From Streptomyces sp. NBC_00878 (lineage in GTDB: Bacteria > Actinomycetota > Actinomycetes > Streptomycetales > Streptomycetaceae), in contig NZ_JAPEOK010000001.1 of assembly GCF_026341515.1 (NCBI RefSeq), forward strand, positions 8,928,001 to 8,992,000: a stretch of 64,000 nt of DNA, in the 5' to 3' direction. The notes under the pieces are model-generated. The model was not told the DNA's origin, ran no database searches, and worked only from the letters and a program-made list of their open reading frames with translations. Every line of letters begins with the position of its first letter. Position 1 is the stretch's first letter. Positions 8,066 to 17,126 of the stretch are shown here, piece after piece. Position numbers and translations under genes: made by a program.

Positions 8066-10411
8066 ATGAGCACGGAAGCGCGCCGCGCCTCCATTCCTCC
8101 ACGGCCCTCGACGCCCCCCGATCCGCCCGCGGCGGAGAGCGCGGGAGAGCGGTCCGAGGGGTCCGAGGGGCCCGGAAGTACAGGACCTGGAAATACAGGG
8201 CCGGGAAACGCGGCGCCTGGAACTACGGGGTGTGGAACTACGGGGTCTGAAACTACGGGGCTCGGGCATCCGCGTACGCCGTCCGGTCGCGCCGCCTCCG
8301 GTGCGGCCGAGAGTTCGGACCGTCGGCCGGGGCGTGGCTCCGTCGGCCCTGAGAACCCCGGGTACGCCGAGCGCGGGTCCGAGGCCGCGGGTGTTCCGGC
8401 GGGACCGGAGCGCACCGACGCCGACAGCACGGACGACTCCCTGCCGAGGCGCGCTCCCTCGGACGCACCGCTGAGGCCCGGCGTCGCGGAGGCTCGGCCG
8501 AGCTCCGGCGCCCCGGCCACACCACGACGGCCGTACGTGTCCGACGGGGCCGGTCCCCGAAGCACGAACTCGGCCGCCGCACCCGAGTTCCCGAACCTCC
8601 GTCCCGCCGGCGAACGGCGGCACACACCGGAAACGCTCCCGCCTCCGCGTGCTTCGGCACGCTTCCCGGACGCGCCGCCGTCCGACACGGGTGCCCTGCC
8701 ACGGCTGGACAAGCCGTCCGTTCCCCCGCGTCCGGCCACCGGACCGCGCCCCGCGCCGGCGGGCGCGGAGGGTGCGGCTCGCTCGCCGCGTCCTCCGGCC
8801 AGGGACCCCGAGGCGACCCCAAGGCGTGCCGAACAGACGGGAGTTCCGCCGCGTCCGGCGGGGGATCCGCGCGCCCCGAGAAGGAACGCCGCGGACACGA
8901 CCGAGGTCCCGCCGCGCCCCGCGAACGCACCGGGAGCGACGGGAGCGCCAGGAACAACGGGAACAACGGGGACGACGGGGACGACGGGAACGGCCGACCG
9001 GGGCCCTCGGGGCATGGACGGTCCGCCGCGTTCCGCGAACGCATCAGGAGCGACGGGTACGACGGGAACGACGGGAACAGCTGACCGCGGTACGCGGGCA
9101 GCGGACGGTCCGCCGCGCCCCGCGGCCGCCCCCCGCGCCCCGATGACGAACAACGGCGAGGGCAGGTCCGCCCCGCCCCGTCCCGCCACCGAGCCGAGGA
9201 CGGGCGGCAAGGGCACTTCCCAGGAGCGCCCCGGCCCCGGTCTGCCCCTGCGTCCGTTCGCCCCGCCGCGGCCGACGACTCCGGCGCCCCGACCGGACAC
9301 CCCCGAGCGCCGCGTCGCGCCGCCGTCCGGTCCGGGCGCCGCGGAACGTCCGGCCAGGCCGCCCGTGCCGCCGCGGCCGACTACCTTCCATCCCTCCGCA
9401 CCGCGAACCGGCGCACCCTGGGAAACCCCGTCGGAGACCACCACCAGGCTCCGGCCCCTCCAGGCCGACCCGCCCGCGGCGCCAGGCACCGGCACCCCGC
9501 GCAACGACATCCACCTGTCCAGCTCGGCGGAGTCCTTCACGGATCCCTTGCCGCACGCCACCCGGCCCCCGGACCCGGCACACCGGCCCTTCGTCTCCCT
9601 CGCGGCTCCCGACACGTACGACAGCGACACCGCCCACCAGCGCACGGCGGGCGCCCGGCCGCGCCCCCGCCTCGCGACCGTCGCGGCCTGCGTCGTGCTG
9701 GGGCTCGGGCTCATCGGCGGTGCGGTGACGGGCAGTTGGCTGTCCGGCGACAGCGGGGACGGCGCCGCGACGCCGAGCGCGTTCACGACGGCCGGGGAGC
9801 TGTGGCACAGCATCCCCGTGGACCAGCTCTTCCCGCCCACCGTCGACGGCGAGGGCGCGGGCCCCGGTGGCGCCGACCGCGTGTGGACCCGTATCGCCGT
9901 GGCCCCGGACAGTGGCTGTGAGGACGCCTTCGACACCCTCCTGCGCAAGGCTCTCGCCCCCGCGGGCTGTCTGCGCCTCCTGCGCGCGACCTACACGGAC
10001 GCCACCCGCAGCCACCTCACCACGGTCGGCCTGCTGTTCACCAAGGCGGACGCCGCGGTCATGGGCACCCTGCGCACCCGGTTCAAGACGCAGGGCCTCG
10101 ACCGGCGGAGCGACCTCGTCCCCCGCCCGTACGCGGCGCGGGGCACCCTCGCCGCCGGGTTCGGCGACGCCCAGCGCGCGTCCTGGACCGTGTCGGTCGT
10201 GGCCGACGCCCCGGTCGTCGTCTACGCGGTCTCCGGTTTCGCCGACGGCCGTACGGTCCCCGAACCGCAGCCCGCCGAGGACGCGATGAAGGCCGACGCC
10301 ACCACGCCCCCCGCCCAGGCCGGCCTAGGCCACGACGCACGGGGCCTCGCCGACCGCGTCGAGCGAAGCCTCCGCAAGACCGTCAACTCGGCCACGGAGA
10401 AGCCGTCATGA
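8066..10411 (+). CDS. Long proline-rich, single-pass membrane protein next to a mycosin
   Basis: 781 residues from ATG 8066, which follows a G-rich ribosome-binding site; the frame is open further upstream but there it crosses the neighbouring gene's 5' end. Residues 1-530 are low-complexity Pro/Arg/Gly/Thr, including collagen-like GTTG runs around residues 295-350. A transmembrane helix lies at about 535-560 (VAACVVLGLGLIGGAVTG). The remaining 220 residues form an extracytoplasmic domain with two cysteines (SGCEDAFD and AGCLRLL). Its stop overlaps the start of the S8 protease gene (ATGA), so the two are coupled. This pairing suggests a surface complex; no function is assigned. Confidence 0.75.
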   Translation: MSTEARRASIPPRPSTPPDPPAAESAGERSEGSEGPGSTGPGNTGPGNAAPGTTGCGTTGSETTGLGHPRTPSGRAASGAAESSDRRPGRGSVGPENPGYAERGSEAAGVPAGPERTDADSTDDSLPRRAPSDAPLRPGVAEARPSSGAPATPRRPYVSDGAGPRSTNSAAAPEFPNLRPAGERRHTPETLPPPRASARFPDAPPSDTGALPRLDKPSVPPRPATGPRPAPAGAEGAARSPRPPARDPEATPRRAEQTGVPPRPAGDPRAPRRNAADTTEVPPRPANAPGATGAPGTTGTTGTTGTTGTADRGPRGMDGPPRSANASGATGTTGTTGTADRGTRAADGPPRPAAAPRAPMTNNGEGRSAPPRPATEPRTGGKGTSQERPGPGLPLRPFAPPRPTTPAPRPDTPERRVAPPSGPGAAERPARPPVPPRPTTFHPSAPRTGAPWETPSETTTRLRPLQADPPAAPGTGTPRNDIHLSSSAESFTDPLPHATRPPDPAHRPFVSLAAPDTYDSDTAHQRTAGARPRPRLATVAACVVLGLGLIGGAVTGSWLSGDSGDGAATPSAFTTAGELWHSIPVDQLFPPTVDGEGAGPGGADRVWTRIAVAPDSGCEDAFDTLLRKALAPAGCLRLLRATYTDATRSHLTTVGLLFTKADAAVMGTLRTRFKTQGLDRRSDLVPRPYAARGTLAAGFGDAQRASWTVSVVADAPVVVYAVSGFADGRTVPEPQPAEDAMKADATTPPAQAGLGHDARGLADRVERSLRKTVNSATEKPS

Positions 10412-11583
10412 GCCGCAGCGCACTGCCCCGGAGGGGGCTCGTGGTCGGTCTCCTGGCCGCCACGCTCACCCTCCTCCCCGCGACCGCCGCCCACGCCGAC
10501 GGCATCCGCGCCAAGCAGTGGGCCCTCGAAGCGATGCACACGCGGGAGGCGTGGCAGGCGACGAAGGGCGAGGGCATCACCGTCGCCGTCCTCGACACGG
10601 GCGTCGACGACGAACACCCTGACCTGGCGGGCAACGTCCTCGCAGGCCGGGACATGGTCGGCTTCGGCGCCGGCCGCGGCGACCGCCCCTGGGCCCGCCA
10701 CGGCACCGCGATGGCGGGCATCATCGCGGGGCACGGACACGGCGTGGGCAACGCCGACGGAGTCATGGGAATCGCCCCCGAGGCGAAGATCCTCCCCGTC
10801 CGCGTGATCCTCGAAGACGGCGACTCCGCCCGCGCCAAGGCCCGCAACACCCGCGGGAACGCCCTCGCCGAAGGCATCCGCTGGGCCGCCGACCAAGGCG
10901 CCGACGTCATCAACCTCTCCCTCGGCGACGACTCCAAGTCCGCCCACCCCGAAGCTTCCGAGGACGCCGCCGTCCAGTACGCCCTGAAGAAGGGCTCCGT
11001 CGTCGTCGCCTCGGCCGGCAACGGCGGCGAGAAGGGCGACCACATCTCGTACCCGGCGGCCTACCCGGGCGTCATCGCCGCGACCGCCGTGGACAAGTAC
11101 GGCACCCGCGCCTCGTTCTCCACCCGCCGCTGGTACGCCACGGTCAGCGCGCCCGGCGTCGACGTCGTCATCGCCGACCCGGACCAGAAGTACTACGAGG
11201 GCTGGGGCACCAGCGCCGCGTCGGCCTTCGTCTCCGGCGCCGTCGCACTCGTCAAGGCGGCCCACCCCGGCCTGTCGCCGGCCCAGATCAAGCAACTCCT
11301 GGAGGACACGGCCCGCGACGCCCCCGCCGGCGGCCGCGACGACTCCAGGGGCTTCGGCTTCGTGGACCCCGCGGCAGCCATCAAGACCGGCGCCCGGCTG
11401 AAGCCCGAGGGCCTGACCGCGGCGGCCCACGACAACAAGTACTTCGGCAAGGGCCCCGACACCGCCGAGGAGGAGAAGTCCACTTCGGCCTGGGTGGGCC
11501 CGCTGGCCGGCAGCACCGGCGGCGTCCTCCTGGTGGTGGCCATCATCCTCTGGCGAGGCAGCAGAAGGCCAACCGCCCGGTAG
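10408..11583 (+). CDS. Mycosin-like membrane-anchored subtilisin protease (S8)
   Basis: 391 residues with a signal peptide (residues 1-30, ending AAHA). The catalytic triad is complete: Asp63 in VLDTGVD, His98 in RHGTAMAG and Ser269 in GTSAAS. A C-terminal membrane helix (GGVLLVVAIILW) and a short basic tail match the MycP topology of type VII secretion proteases: exported domain outside, anchored at the C terminus. The start ATG overlaps the stop of the proline-rich membrane protein. No EccB/C/D, EspG or WXG100 gene is in the window, so the pair looks like an orphan mycosin module. Confidence 0.85.
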   Translation: MSRSALPRRGLVVGLLAATLTLLPATAAHADGIRAKQWALEAMHTREAWQATKGEGITVAVLDTGVDDEHPDLAGNVLAGRDMVGFGAGRGDRPWARHGTAMAGIIAGHGHGVGNADGVMGIAPEAKILPVRVILEDGDSARAKARNTRGNALAEGIRWAADQGADVINLSLGDDSKSAHPEASEDAAVQYALKKGSVVVASAGNGGEKGDHISYPAAYPGVIAATAVDKYGTRASFSTRRWYATVSAPGVDVVIADPDQKYYEGWGTSAASAFVSGAVALVKAAHPGLSPAQIKQLLEDTARDAPAGGRDDSRGFGFVDPAAAIKTGARLKPEGLTAAAHDNKYFGKGPDTAEEEKSTSAWVGPLAGSTGGVLLVVAIILWRGSRRPTAR

Positions 11584-11625
11584 GGTGCGCGGCCAGTCCA
11601 AACCAACCCGCGCATACCCACAAAC

Positions 11626-12675
11626 TCAGGCTCCCTCAAAGCAGGCCACCGCGGCCTTCGCCGCCGCCTCCACCAGCGAAATCCCCTTCGCCTTCGTCGA
11701 GTTGCCGTCGGACAACACCGCCACCAGAAACCCGCGACCGCCCACGCTCACCCGCCCCACGCTGTTGATGTCCCACAGCCCGGTCGCGCTCCGCGGCAAC
11801 CACCCGTTCTTCAGGGCGAGTTGATCGGCGCCCGCGGCCGACACCCCCCAGTCCTGTCCCGCGGCGATCTCCCCCATGAGCCCGGCCAGATATGCCCGGG
11901 AGTCCTCACTCAACTCCGACCTCTCTCCGAACACCTGCCGCAACAAGGTGAGTTGATCGGCGGCCGTGGTCTGCGTCAGCCCCCACAGCGCACCGTCCCC
12001 GCCCTCGGTGTCCACCAGCCCGAACCGCTTGTTCGCCGCCCGCAACCCCTCCGCCTGCCCGATCGCCGACCACAACGCGGTCGCCGACGCGTTGTCACTG
12101 ATCCGGATCATCGCGGCGGCGTACGTCCGTTCCTGCGCGGTGAGCCCCCGGCCCGCGTCCTGCGCCCGCAACAGCAGCGCGGCCAGAATGTCGACCTTCA
12201 CGATGCTCGCGGTGTCGAAGGCCCCGTCCCCGTACACCGCACTCTCACCGGACGAGACATCCAGCACCGCCACCGACACCGCCGCCCCGCCCTCGACGGC
12301 CACGGACTCCATCGCCTCGGCGAGCAGGGCGTCCCGGTCCACCACGGGATCGGGAGTGGGCGTGGGAGTGGAGGTGGGCGTGGGCGTGGGCGTGGAACTG
12401 GCCTTGGGCGTGGGCGCAGGTATGGACGCAGCCACGGGCGCCGCCGCAGGTTCCACCGTCGTCTCCCTCGTGGCCGTCGCCTCGGACGCGGTCACCCACG
12501 CACCGGGCGACACCGAGGACGATACGAGCACGTCGGCCTCGCGCGCCTGTGCCTTCACGTACACGGTCCCCGGGGAGGTGGCGCCCACAAGGACGACGGA
12601 GGCGACCGAGGCGTACACGAGAGGCCTGCGGCGGGACGTACGGTCACTGCGCAGACGTGCACTGTGAGGGAACAT
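11626..12675 (-). CDS. Exported class A beta-lactamase-like serine hydrolase
   Basis: 349 residues. A basic N terminus and one hydrophobic helix (VYASVASVVLVGA, about residues 20-33) form a signal or anchor. A Thr/Pro-rich linker with PTPTPTSTPTPTP precedes the enzyme domain (about 113-349). The SxxK motif SIVK (Ser157, Lys160) and the SDN loop (RISDNASA, 193-195) are present. The third KTG-type motif is not obvious, so it may be a cell-wall peptidase or an inactive relative rather than a true beta-lactamase. It is convergent with the mycosin gene, 42 bp apart. Confidence 0.75.
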   Translation of the reverse strand: MFPHSARLRSDRTSRRRPLVYASVASVVLVGATSPGTVYVKAQAREADVLVSSSVSPGAWVTASEATATRETTVEPAAAPVAASIPAPTPKASSTPTPTPTSTPTPTPDPVVDRDALLAEAMESVAVEGGAAVSVAVLDVSSGESAVYGDGAFDTASIVKVDILAALLLRAQDAGRGLTAQERTYAAAMIRISDNASATALWSAIGQAEGLRAANKRFGLVDTEGGDGALWGLTQTTAADQLTLLRQVFGERSELSEDSRAYLAGLMGEIAAGQDWGVSAAGADQLALKNGWLPRSATGLWDINSVGRVSVGGRGFLVAVLSDGNSTKAKGISLVEAAAKAAVACFEGA

Positions 12676-12847
12676 GCCGCGATCGTGGGCCCCGGCACTG
12701 TGCGCTCGATTAGCCGGATGTTAGAAGCGTGTCAGCGATCCCTGAGAAACTCGTGAATCCCGTGAACGACGGGTTTCCGAGCGGCACAAAGCGCGCGATC
12801 GGCCCACCGGACGGGGCACCCGCGCCCCACCGATAGGGTCGGTGCCC

Positions 12848-13579
12848 GTGGCGAACAAGAACATCCCCGACCCCGGCTTCTCCGACGACGACGGCTCCGC
12901 CGACCCCCGGCTGAGCGCGGCGCTCACGGCCTGGGCCGAGGACCGGTCCGCACACGGCCCCGTCCTCGCGGCGCTCAAGGAGGCCCGGCTCCTCGTCCCC
13001 GTCGTCGCCGTGCTCGGCGAGGTCGAGGAGGACGAGAAGGGGCTGCGCCGCGAGAAGACCAGCGACATGGCCGTCCCCACCCTCAAGGCAGGGAACAGGA
13101 CCGCCCTGCCCGCCTTCACGTCCACCGAGTCGCTGGCCCGCTGGGACCCCGAGGCCCGCCCTGTCGCCGTACCCCTGCACCAGGCCCTCCAGGCCGCCGC
13201 CCACGAGAAGGCCGACACGGTCGTACTCGACCTCGCGGGCCCCGTCCCGTACGAGCTGACGGGCCCGGCCCTGCTGGCGCTCGCCGAGGGGCGTACGTCG
13301 ACGGATCCACTGGCCGATCCCGCCGTGGTCGCCGCGGTACGCGCCGCGGTCGCCGACGAGCCCCTGGTGCTCAGTGCCCACCTCGGCCCCGGCCAGGCCG
13401 ACGGCACCCTCGCCCTCGTACTGGACCCGTCCGCCGCCCCGGCCGAGACCGCCCGGGCCGTCGCCCAGCGCCTCGCCGCCGACGAAACACTGAGGGCCCG
13501 CCTGGTACGCGGCCTCGACCTGGCACTCCTGCCGGCCGGGGCGACGCCACCGGGCGAGCCCTTGTACGTACGCGGGTAA
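12848..13579 (+). CDS. SseB-like protein
   Basis: 243 residues beginning MANKNIPDPGF. The GTG at 12848 is preferred over the GTG at 12842 because the AGGG upstream is too close to the latter. The central part (LLVPVVAVLGEVEEDEK through VVLDLAGP, about 45-140) matches the SseB N-terminal domain architecture: beta-rich, with KLLVP-type and LPAFTS motifs. A C-terminal SseB-C-like domain follows. The protein is soluble and cytoplasmic, with no signal peptide. The molecular role in actinobacteria is not known; recalled Streptomyces homologues also sit just upstream of infC. Confidence 0.75.
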   Translation: MANKNIPDPGFSDDDGSADPRLSAALTAWAEDRSAHGPVLAALKEARLLVPVVAVLGEVEEDEKGLRREKTSDMAVPTLKAGNRTALPAFTSTESLARWDPEARPVAVPLHQALQAAAHEKADTVVLDLAGPVPYELTGPALLALAEGRTSTDPLADPAVVAAVRAAVADEPLVLSAHLGPGQADGTLALVLDPSAAPAETARAVAQRLAADETLRARLVRGLDLALLPAGATPPGEPLYVRG

Positions 13580-13646
13580 GGCCCACATACGGCGGTAATA
13601 GCAACGAACAGAAGCAACAGAAGAAGCAGAAGGAACGACGGACGGG

Positions 13647-14003
13647 TCAGCCGAAGATCGGGCCCGTGTACTTCTCGCCCGGGCCCTGGCCCGGCTCGTC
13701 CGGGACGATCGACGCCTCGCGGAACGCCAGCTGCAGCGACTTCAGGCCGTCGCGCAGCGGGGCCGCGTGGAAGGAGCTGATCTCGGTCGCGCTCGCGTCG
13801 AGCAGCCCGGCCAGCGCGTGCACCAGCTTGCGCGCCTCGTCGAGGTCTTTGTACTTGTCGCCCTCCTCGGTCAGACCGAGCTTCACGGCGGCGGCGCTCA
13901 TCAGGTTGACGGCGACCGTCACGAGGACCTCGACCGCGGGGACCTCGGCGATGTCGCGGGTCATGGCGTCGAAGTCGGGGGACTCAGCAGGGGTCTCACT
14001 CAT
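13647..14003 (-). CDS. DUF1844 domain protein
   Basis: 118 residues from ATG 14003 (MSETPAES). The helical DUF1844 core is visible: AVEVLVTVAVNLMSAAAVKLGL followed by KDLDEARKLVHALAGLLD. These are small cytoplasmic or membrane-associated proteins conserved beside infC in actinobacteria. No catalytic residues are evident. It is convergent with the SseB-like gene and divergent from infC, whose long leader starts just beyond. Confidence 0.8.
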   Translation of the reverse strand: MSETPAESPDFDAMTRDIAEVPAVEVLVTVAVNLMSAAAVKLGLTEEGDKYKDLDEARKLVHALAGLLDASATEISSFHAAPLRDGLKSLQLAFREASIVPDEPGQGPGEKYTGPIFG

Positions 14004-14287
14004 GCCCCACACGATAGGCCCCGGTTCGTCGAGGCCCGTCCGCGGGAGCCAGGGAGCAGCCTGGGGCAGCCGGGGGAGGCAGCTCGGGAGCAGCCCGGGA
14101 ACAGTGCGTGCACGCCGATTCGCACCACCCCGGGGGAGCTGCTAACCTTGTGTTACGACCGGTCGGACACTCCTGTGCCCGGCCCGCAAGTGGAGGCTCC
14201 GAACTCCCACCCGACCATCCTCACGGACGGCGGGTCACCCGGTCAGGCGGCCACCATCGTTCCGTACGGACGATGGAGTCGCTGGAT

Positions 14288-14449
14288 ATGCGCCCCGCGG
14301 GCCACCGCGGCGGTGCTCCGGTCATTCTTGGAGCCACCGCCTGTGTCCCGTCCGGGGCATTTTTCATGCGCCGAGGTGGTTGGTCCAGTGAAACAGACGT
14401 ACGCGAGCTGTCTGCCAGGCAGCCGTGTGGTGCTATCCGAGGAGGATCC
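14288..14449 (+). promoter_or_regulatory. infC leader with a possible transcription attenuator
   Basis: The roughly 450 bp between the DUF1844 and infC starts have no convincing gene. Hairpins are visible: CCGCGG-gcca-CCGCGG near 14296-14311, GGTGCTCC pairing with GGAGCCACC, then TGTCCC-GTCC-GGGGCA (14344-14359) directly followed by five T residues (14360-14364), which has the form of an intrinsic terminator. In Bacillus the infC-rpmI-rplT operon is attenuated by ribosomal protein L20 acting on its leader. The same logic here is an inference. Confidence 0.5.
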
Positions 14450-15127
14450 ATCAGCACCGAGCCCCGCATCAACGACCGGATTCGCGTTCCCGAGGTGCGA
14501 CTTGTCGGTCCCAGTGGCGAGCAGGTAGGGATTGTTCCGCTTGCCAAGGCCCTGGAGCTTGCGCAGGAGTACGACCTCGACCTGGTCGAGGTGGCGGCGA
14601 GCGCTCGTCCGCCCGTCTGCAAGCTCATGGACTACGGGAAGTTCAAGTACGAGTCGGCCATGAAGGCCCGTGAGGCGCGCAAGAATCAGGCGCACACGGT
14701 CATCAAGGAAATGAAGCTCCGGCCGAAGATCGACCCGCACGACTACGACACCAAAAAGGGTCACGTAGTCCGGTTCCTCAAGCAGGGCGACAAGGTCAAG
14801 ATCACGATTATGTTCCGTGGTCGCGAGCAGTCCCGGCCGGAGCTCGGCTACCGACTGCTGCAGCGTCTCGCTTCGGACGTCGAGGACCTCGGGTTCGTCG
14901 AGTCGAACCCGAAGCAGGACGGCCGAAACATGATCATGGTTCTCGGCCCGCACAAGAAGAAGACCGAGGCGATGGCCGAGGCCCGTGAGGCTCAGGCGGC
15001 ACGCAAGGCGGAGGCGAAGGCCAACCCGGGCAAGTCGCAGAACCACACGGGCGACGACATCCCCGACGGGGAGGTCGCCGACGCCGAGATCGCCGAGGCC
15101 CCGGCCGAGGCATCCGCCGAGGCCTGA
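14450..15127 (+). CDS. infC: Translation initiation factor IF-3
   Basis: 225 residues. The protein aligns from [17 protein letters not shown], so the start is taken as ATC at 14450, directly after GAGGAGGATCC. Rare AUU/AUC/AUA starts are the known basis of IF-3 autoregulation, because IF-3 rejects non-canonical starts. N domain (residues 1-75), lysine-rich linker helix, C domain ([23 protein letters not shown] onward) are complete. An Ala/Glu-rich tail of about 45 residues ([18 protein letters not shown] to the end) is typical of actinobacteria. It is the first gene of the infC-rpmI-rplT operon. Confidence 0.93.
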   Translation: MSTEPRINDRIRVPEVRLVGPSGEQVGIVPLAKALELAQEYDLDLVEVAASARPPVCKLMDYGKFKYESAMKAREARKNQAHTVIKEMKLRPKIDPHDYDTKKGHVVRFLKQGDKVKITIMFRGREQSRPELGYRLLQRLASDVEDLGFVESNPKQDGRNMIMVLGPHKKKTEAMAEAREAQAARKAEAKANPGKSQNHTGDDIPDGEVADAEIAEAPAEASAEA

Positions 15128-15201
15128 TCCCGGGACGCGAGTCCCAAGGGGGTTTCCGGACGCGAGTCCGGGGACGTCAACCGATACACATGACGTTCCG
15201 T

Positions 15202-15227
15202 TGTGCCCGGTTTCACGACCGGGCACA
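15202..15227 (+). other. 9-bp perfect hairpin between infC and rpmI
   Basis: TGTGCCCGG (15202-15210) and CCGGGCACA (15219-15227) are perfect inverted repeats around an 8-base loop. There is no T tract after it, so it is more likely an mRNA-processing or translation-control element than a terminator. It sits just upstream of the rpmI ribosome-binding site (GAGGAGAG). Confidence 0.55.
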
Positions 15228-15258
15228 GGAGCGCCACCGACGAGGAGAGAACGGCGCT

Positions 15259-15453
15259 ATGCCGAAGAACAAGTCGCACAGCGGTGCCAGCAAGCGCTTC
15301 AAGATCACCGGCTCCGGCAAGGTGCTCCGTGAGCGCGCCGGCAAGCGCCACCTGCTCGAGCACAAGTCGTCGCGCCTGACGCGCCGCCTCACCGGCAACG
15401 CCGAGATGGCCCCGGGCGACGCCAAGAAGATCAAGAAGCTTCTCGGCAAGTGA
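15259..15453 (+). CDS. rpmI: 50S ribosomal protein L35
   Basis: 64 residues starting [15 protein letters not shown], the conserved L35 N terminus, and ending KKIKKLLGK. It is highly basic. The ATG at 15259 is preceded by GAGGAGAG; an earlier in-frame start at 15190 would add an unrelated segment covering the leader hairpin and is rejected. It is a structural component of the large subunit and second gene of the operon. Confidence 0.95.
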   Translation: MPKNKSHSGASKRFKITGSGKVLRERAGKRHLLEHKSSRLTRRLTGNAEMAPGDAKKIKKLLGK

Positions 15454-15563
15454 CGTACCGGCGCCTGATCGTTCGATCGCCGCGCGCCGTACGCCAGGAC
15501 CGGGACCCCATCGATTTCGGGCCGTGTGAGTCCCACCACGGCCCCGCTACAAGGAGTTAACAA

Positions 15564-15947
15564 GTGGCACGCGTCAAGCGGGCAGTCAACGCCCACAAGA
15601 AGCGCCGGGCAATCCTCGAAGCCGCCAGCGGCTACCGCGGTCAGCGTTCGCGCCTGTACCGCAAGGCCAAGGAGCAGGTCACCCACTCCCTGGTCTACAA
15701 CTACAACGACCGCAAGAAGCGCAAGGGCGACTTCCGTCGGCTGTGGATCCAGCGCATCAACGCCGCTGCCCGCGCCAACGGCATCACCTACAACCGCTTC
15801 ATCCAGGGTCTGAACGCGGCCAACATCGAGGTCGACCGCAAGATCCTCGCGGAGCTGGCCGTCAACGACGCCAACGCGTTCGCCGCGCTCGTCGAGGTCG
15901 CGCAGAAGGCGCTGCCGTCGGACGTCAACGCGCCCAAGGCTGCGTGA
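15564..15947 (+). CDS. rplT: 50S ribosomal protein L20
   Basis: 127 residues, [38 protein letters not shown] being the conserved basic N-terminal helix that threads into 23S rRNA. The C-terminal globular part ends in SDVNAPKAA. An AAGGAG ribosome-binding site precedes the ATG. L20 is the autoregulator of this operon in Firmicutes. The gene is followed by a strong terminator. Confidence 0.96.
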   Translation: MARVKRAVNAHKKRRAILEAASGYRGQRSRLYRKAKEQVTHSLVYNYNDRKKRKGDFRRLWIQRINAAARANGITYNRFIQGLNAANIEVDRKILAELAVNDANAFAALVEVAQKALPSDVNAPKAA

Positions 15948-15976
15948 CGCTCGCGCTGGCCTTGGCCGGAACCGCT

Positions 15977-16018
15977 GTGGACCCGCTCGCCTTTCGGCTT
16001 GCGGGTCCACTTGTGTTT
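15977..16018 (+). terminator. Intrinsic terminator of the infC-rpmI-rplT operon
   Basis: GTGGACCCGC (15977-15986) pairs perfectly with GCGGGTCCAC (16001-16010), and a T-rich stretch (TTGTGTTTT) follows. It lies 30 bp after the rplT stop. The remaining bases to 16204 contain no feature I can support apart from the next gene's ribosome-binding region. Confidence 0.85.
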
Positions 16019-16204
16019 TCCTCCGCTGCGCGTGGGGCCGGCCGTTTCGGCACCGCCGGCCTCCGCCGCCGTGGCTGAACGCCGCCGCGGCGGAAACAGG
16101 GCCCGGCTCCGCGGATCCAGCGGAACCAGTTGCCCAGGACTGCGAAGCCCAGACCCGCGAAGCAGCGGAATGACGTGCCCCACCCGTGAACCAAAGGTGA
16201 ACCC

Positions 16205-17047
16205 ATGCCTGTCGGCCCCGAGCTGATCTCCCCCCGTTCCGCGCGTGTTTCCGCCGCCCGGCGGCTCGCGAGGCGGAACTTCCGGGGGAAGGAGCGGCTG
16301 TTCCTCGCGGAGGGGCCGCAGGCCGTGCGGGAGGCCGCCGGGCACCGGGGGGACGGCGGCGAGACGCTGGTCGAGCTGTTCGTGACGCCGGACGCCGCCG
16401 AGCGGTACGCCGACATCGTGGGGGAGGCCCGGGACGCCGGAGCCCGGGTGCACCTCGCCGACGAGGACGTGATCGCGGACATCTCGACGACCGTCACCCC
16501 GCAGGGACTCGTCGGGATCTGCCGGTTCCTGGACACGCCGTTCGAGGAGATCCTCAAGGCCGAGCCGAGGCTGGTCGCCGTACTCGCGAACGTCCGGGAC
16601 CCCGGGAACGCCGGCACCGTCCTGCGCTGCGCCGACGCCGCGGGCGCCGACGCCGTCGTCCTCACCGACGCGTCCGTCGACCTCTACAACCCCAAGTCCG
16701 TGCGCGCGTCGGTCGGTTCACTGTTCCATCTGCCCGTCGCGGTCGGCGTACCCGTGGAGCACGCGGTGCGGGGGCTCAAGGACGTCGGGGTACGGATCCT
16801 CGCCGCCGACGGAGCGGGCGAGGACGACCTCGACGACGAGCTCGACAAGGGCACCATGAGCGGGCCCACGGCCTGGGTCTTCGGGAACGAGGCGTGGGGG
16901 CTCCCGGAGGAGACGCGCGCGCTGGCGGACGCCGTCGTGCGCGTACCCATTCACGGCAGGGCCGAGAGCTTGAACCTCGCGACGGCGGCCGCCGTATGTC
17001 TCTACGCGTCGGCTCGTGCGCAGCGTGCCCGCCGTGCTGGTTCCTGA
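16205..17047 (+). CDS. SpoU/TrmH-family RNA 2'-O-methyltransferase
   Basis: 280 residues. An N-terminal substrate-binding domain of about 100 residues (ARRNFRGKERLFLAEGPQAVREA) precedes a SPOUT domain with the three family motifs: NVRDPGNAGTVLRCADAAGADAV (motif 1), VFGNEAWGLPEE (motif 2) and VPIHGRAESLNLATAAAVCLYA (motif 3). It uses S-adenosylmethionine to methylate a ribose in rRNA. This is the methylase usually found between rplT and pheS in Streptomyces. The target nucleotide is not known. Confidence 0.9.
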   Translation: MPVGPELISPRSARVSAARRLARRNFRGKERLFLAEGPQAVREAAGHRGDGGETLVELFVTPDAAERYADIVGEARDAGARVHLADEDVIADISTTVTPQGLVGICRFLDTPFEEILKAEPRLVAVLANVRDPGNAGTVLRCADAAGADAVVLTDASVDLYNPKSVRASVGSLFHLPVAVGVPVEHAVRGLKDVGVRILAADGAGEDDLDDELDKGTMSGPTAWVFGNEAWGLPEETRALADAVVRVPIHGRAESLNLATAAAVCLYASARAQRARRAGS

Positions 17048-17126
17048 GGGGGTCCGTTCCGTCACTCCCAGCTAGTAGGGTGACGGGCTCGGGGGCCCTG
17101 CGCCAGACGAGAGGTGGGGTACGGGG

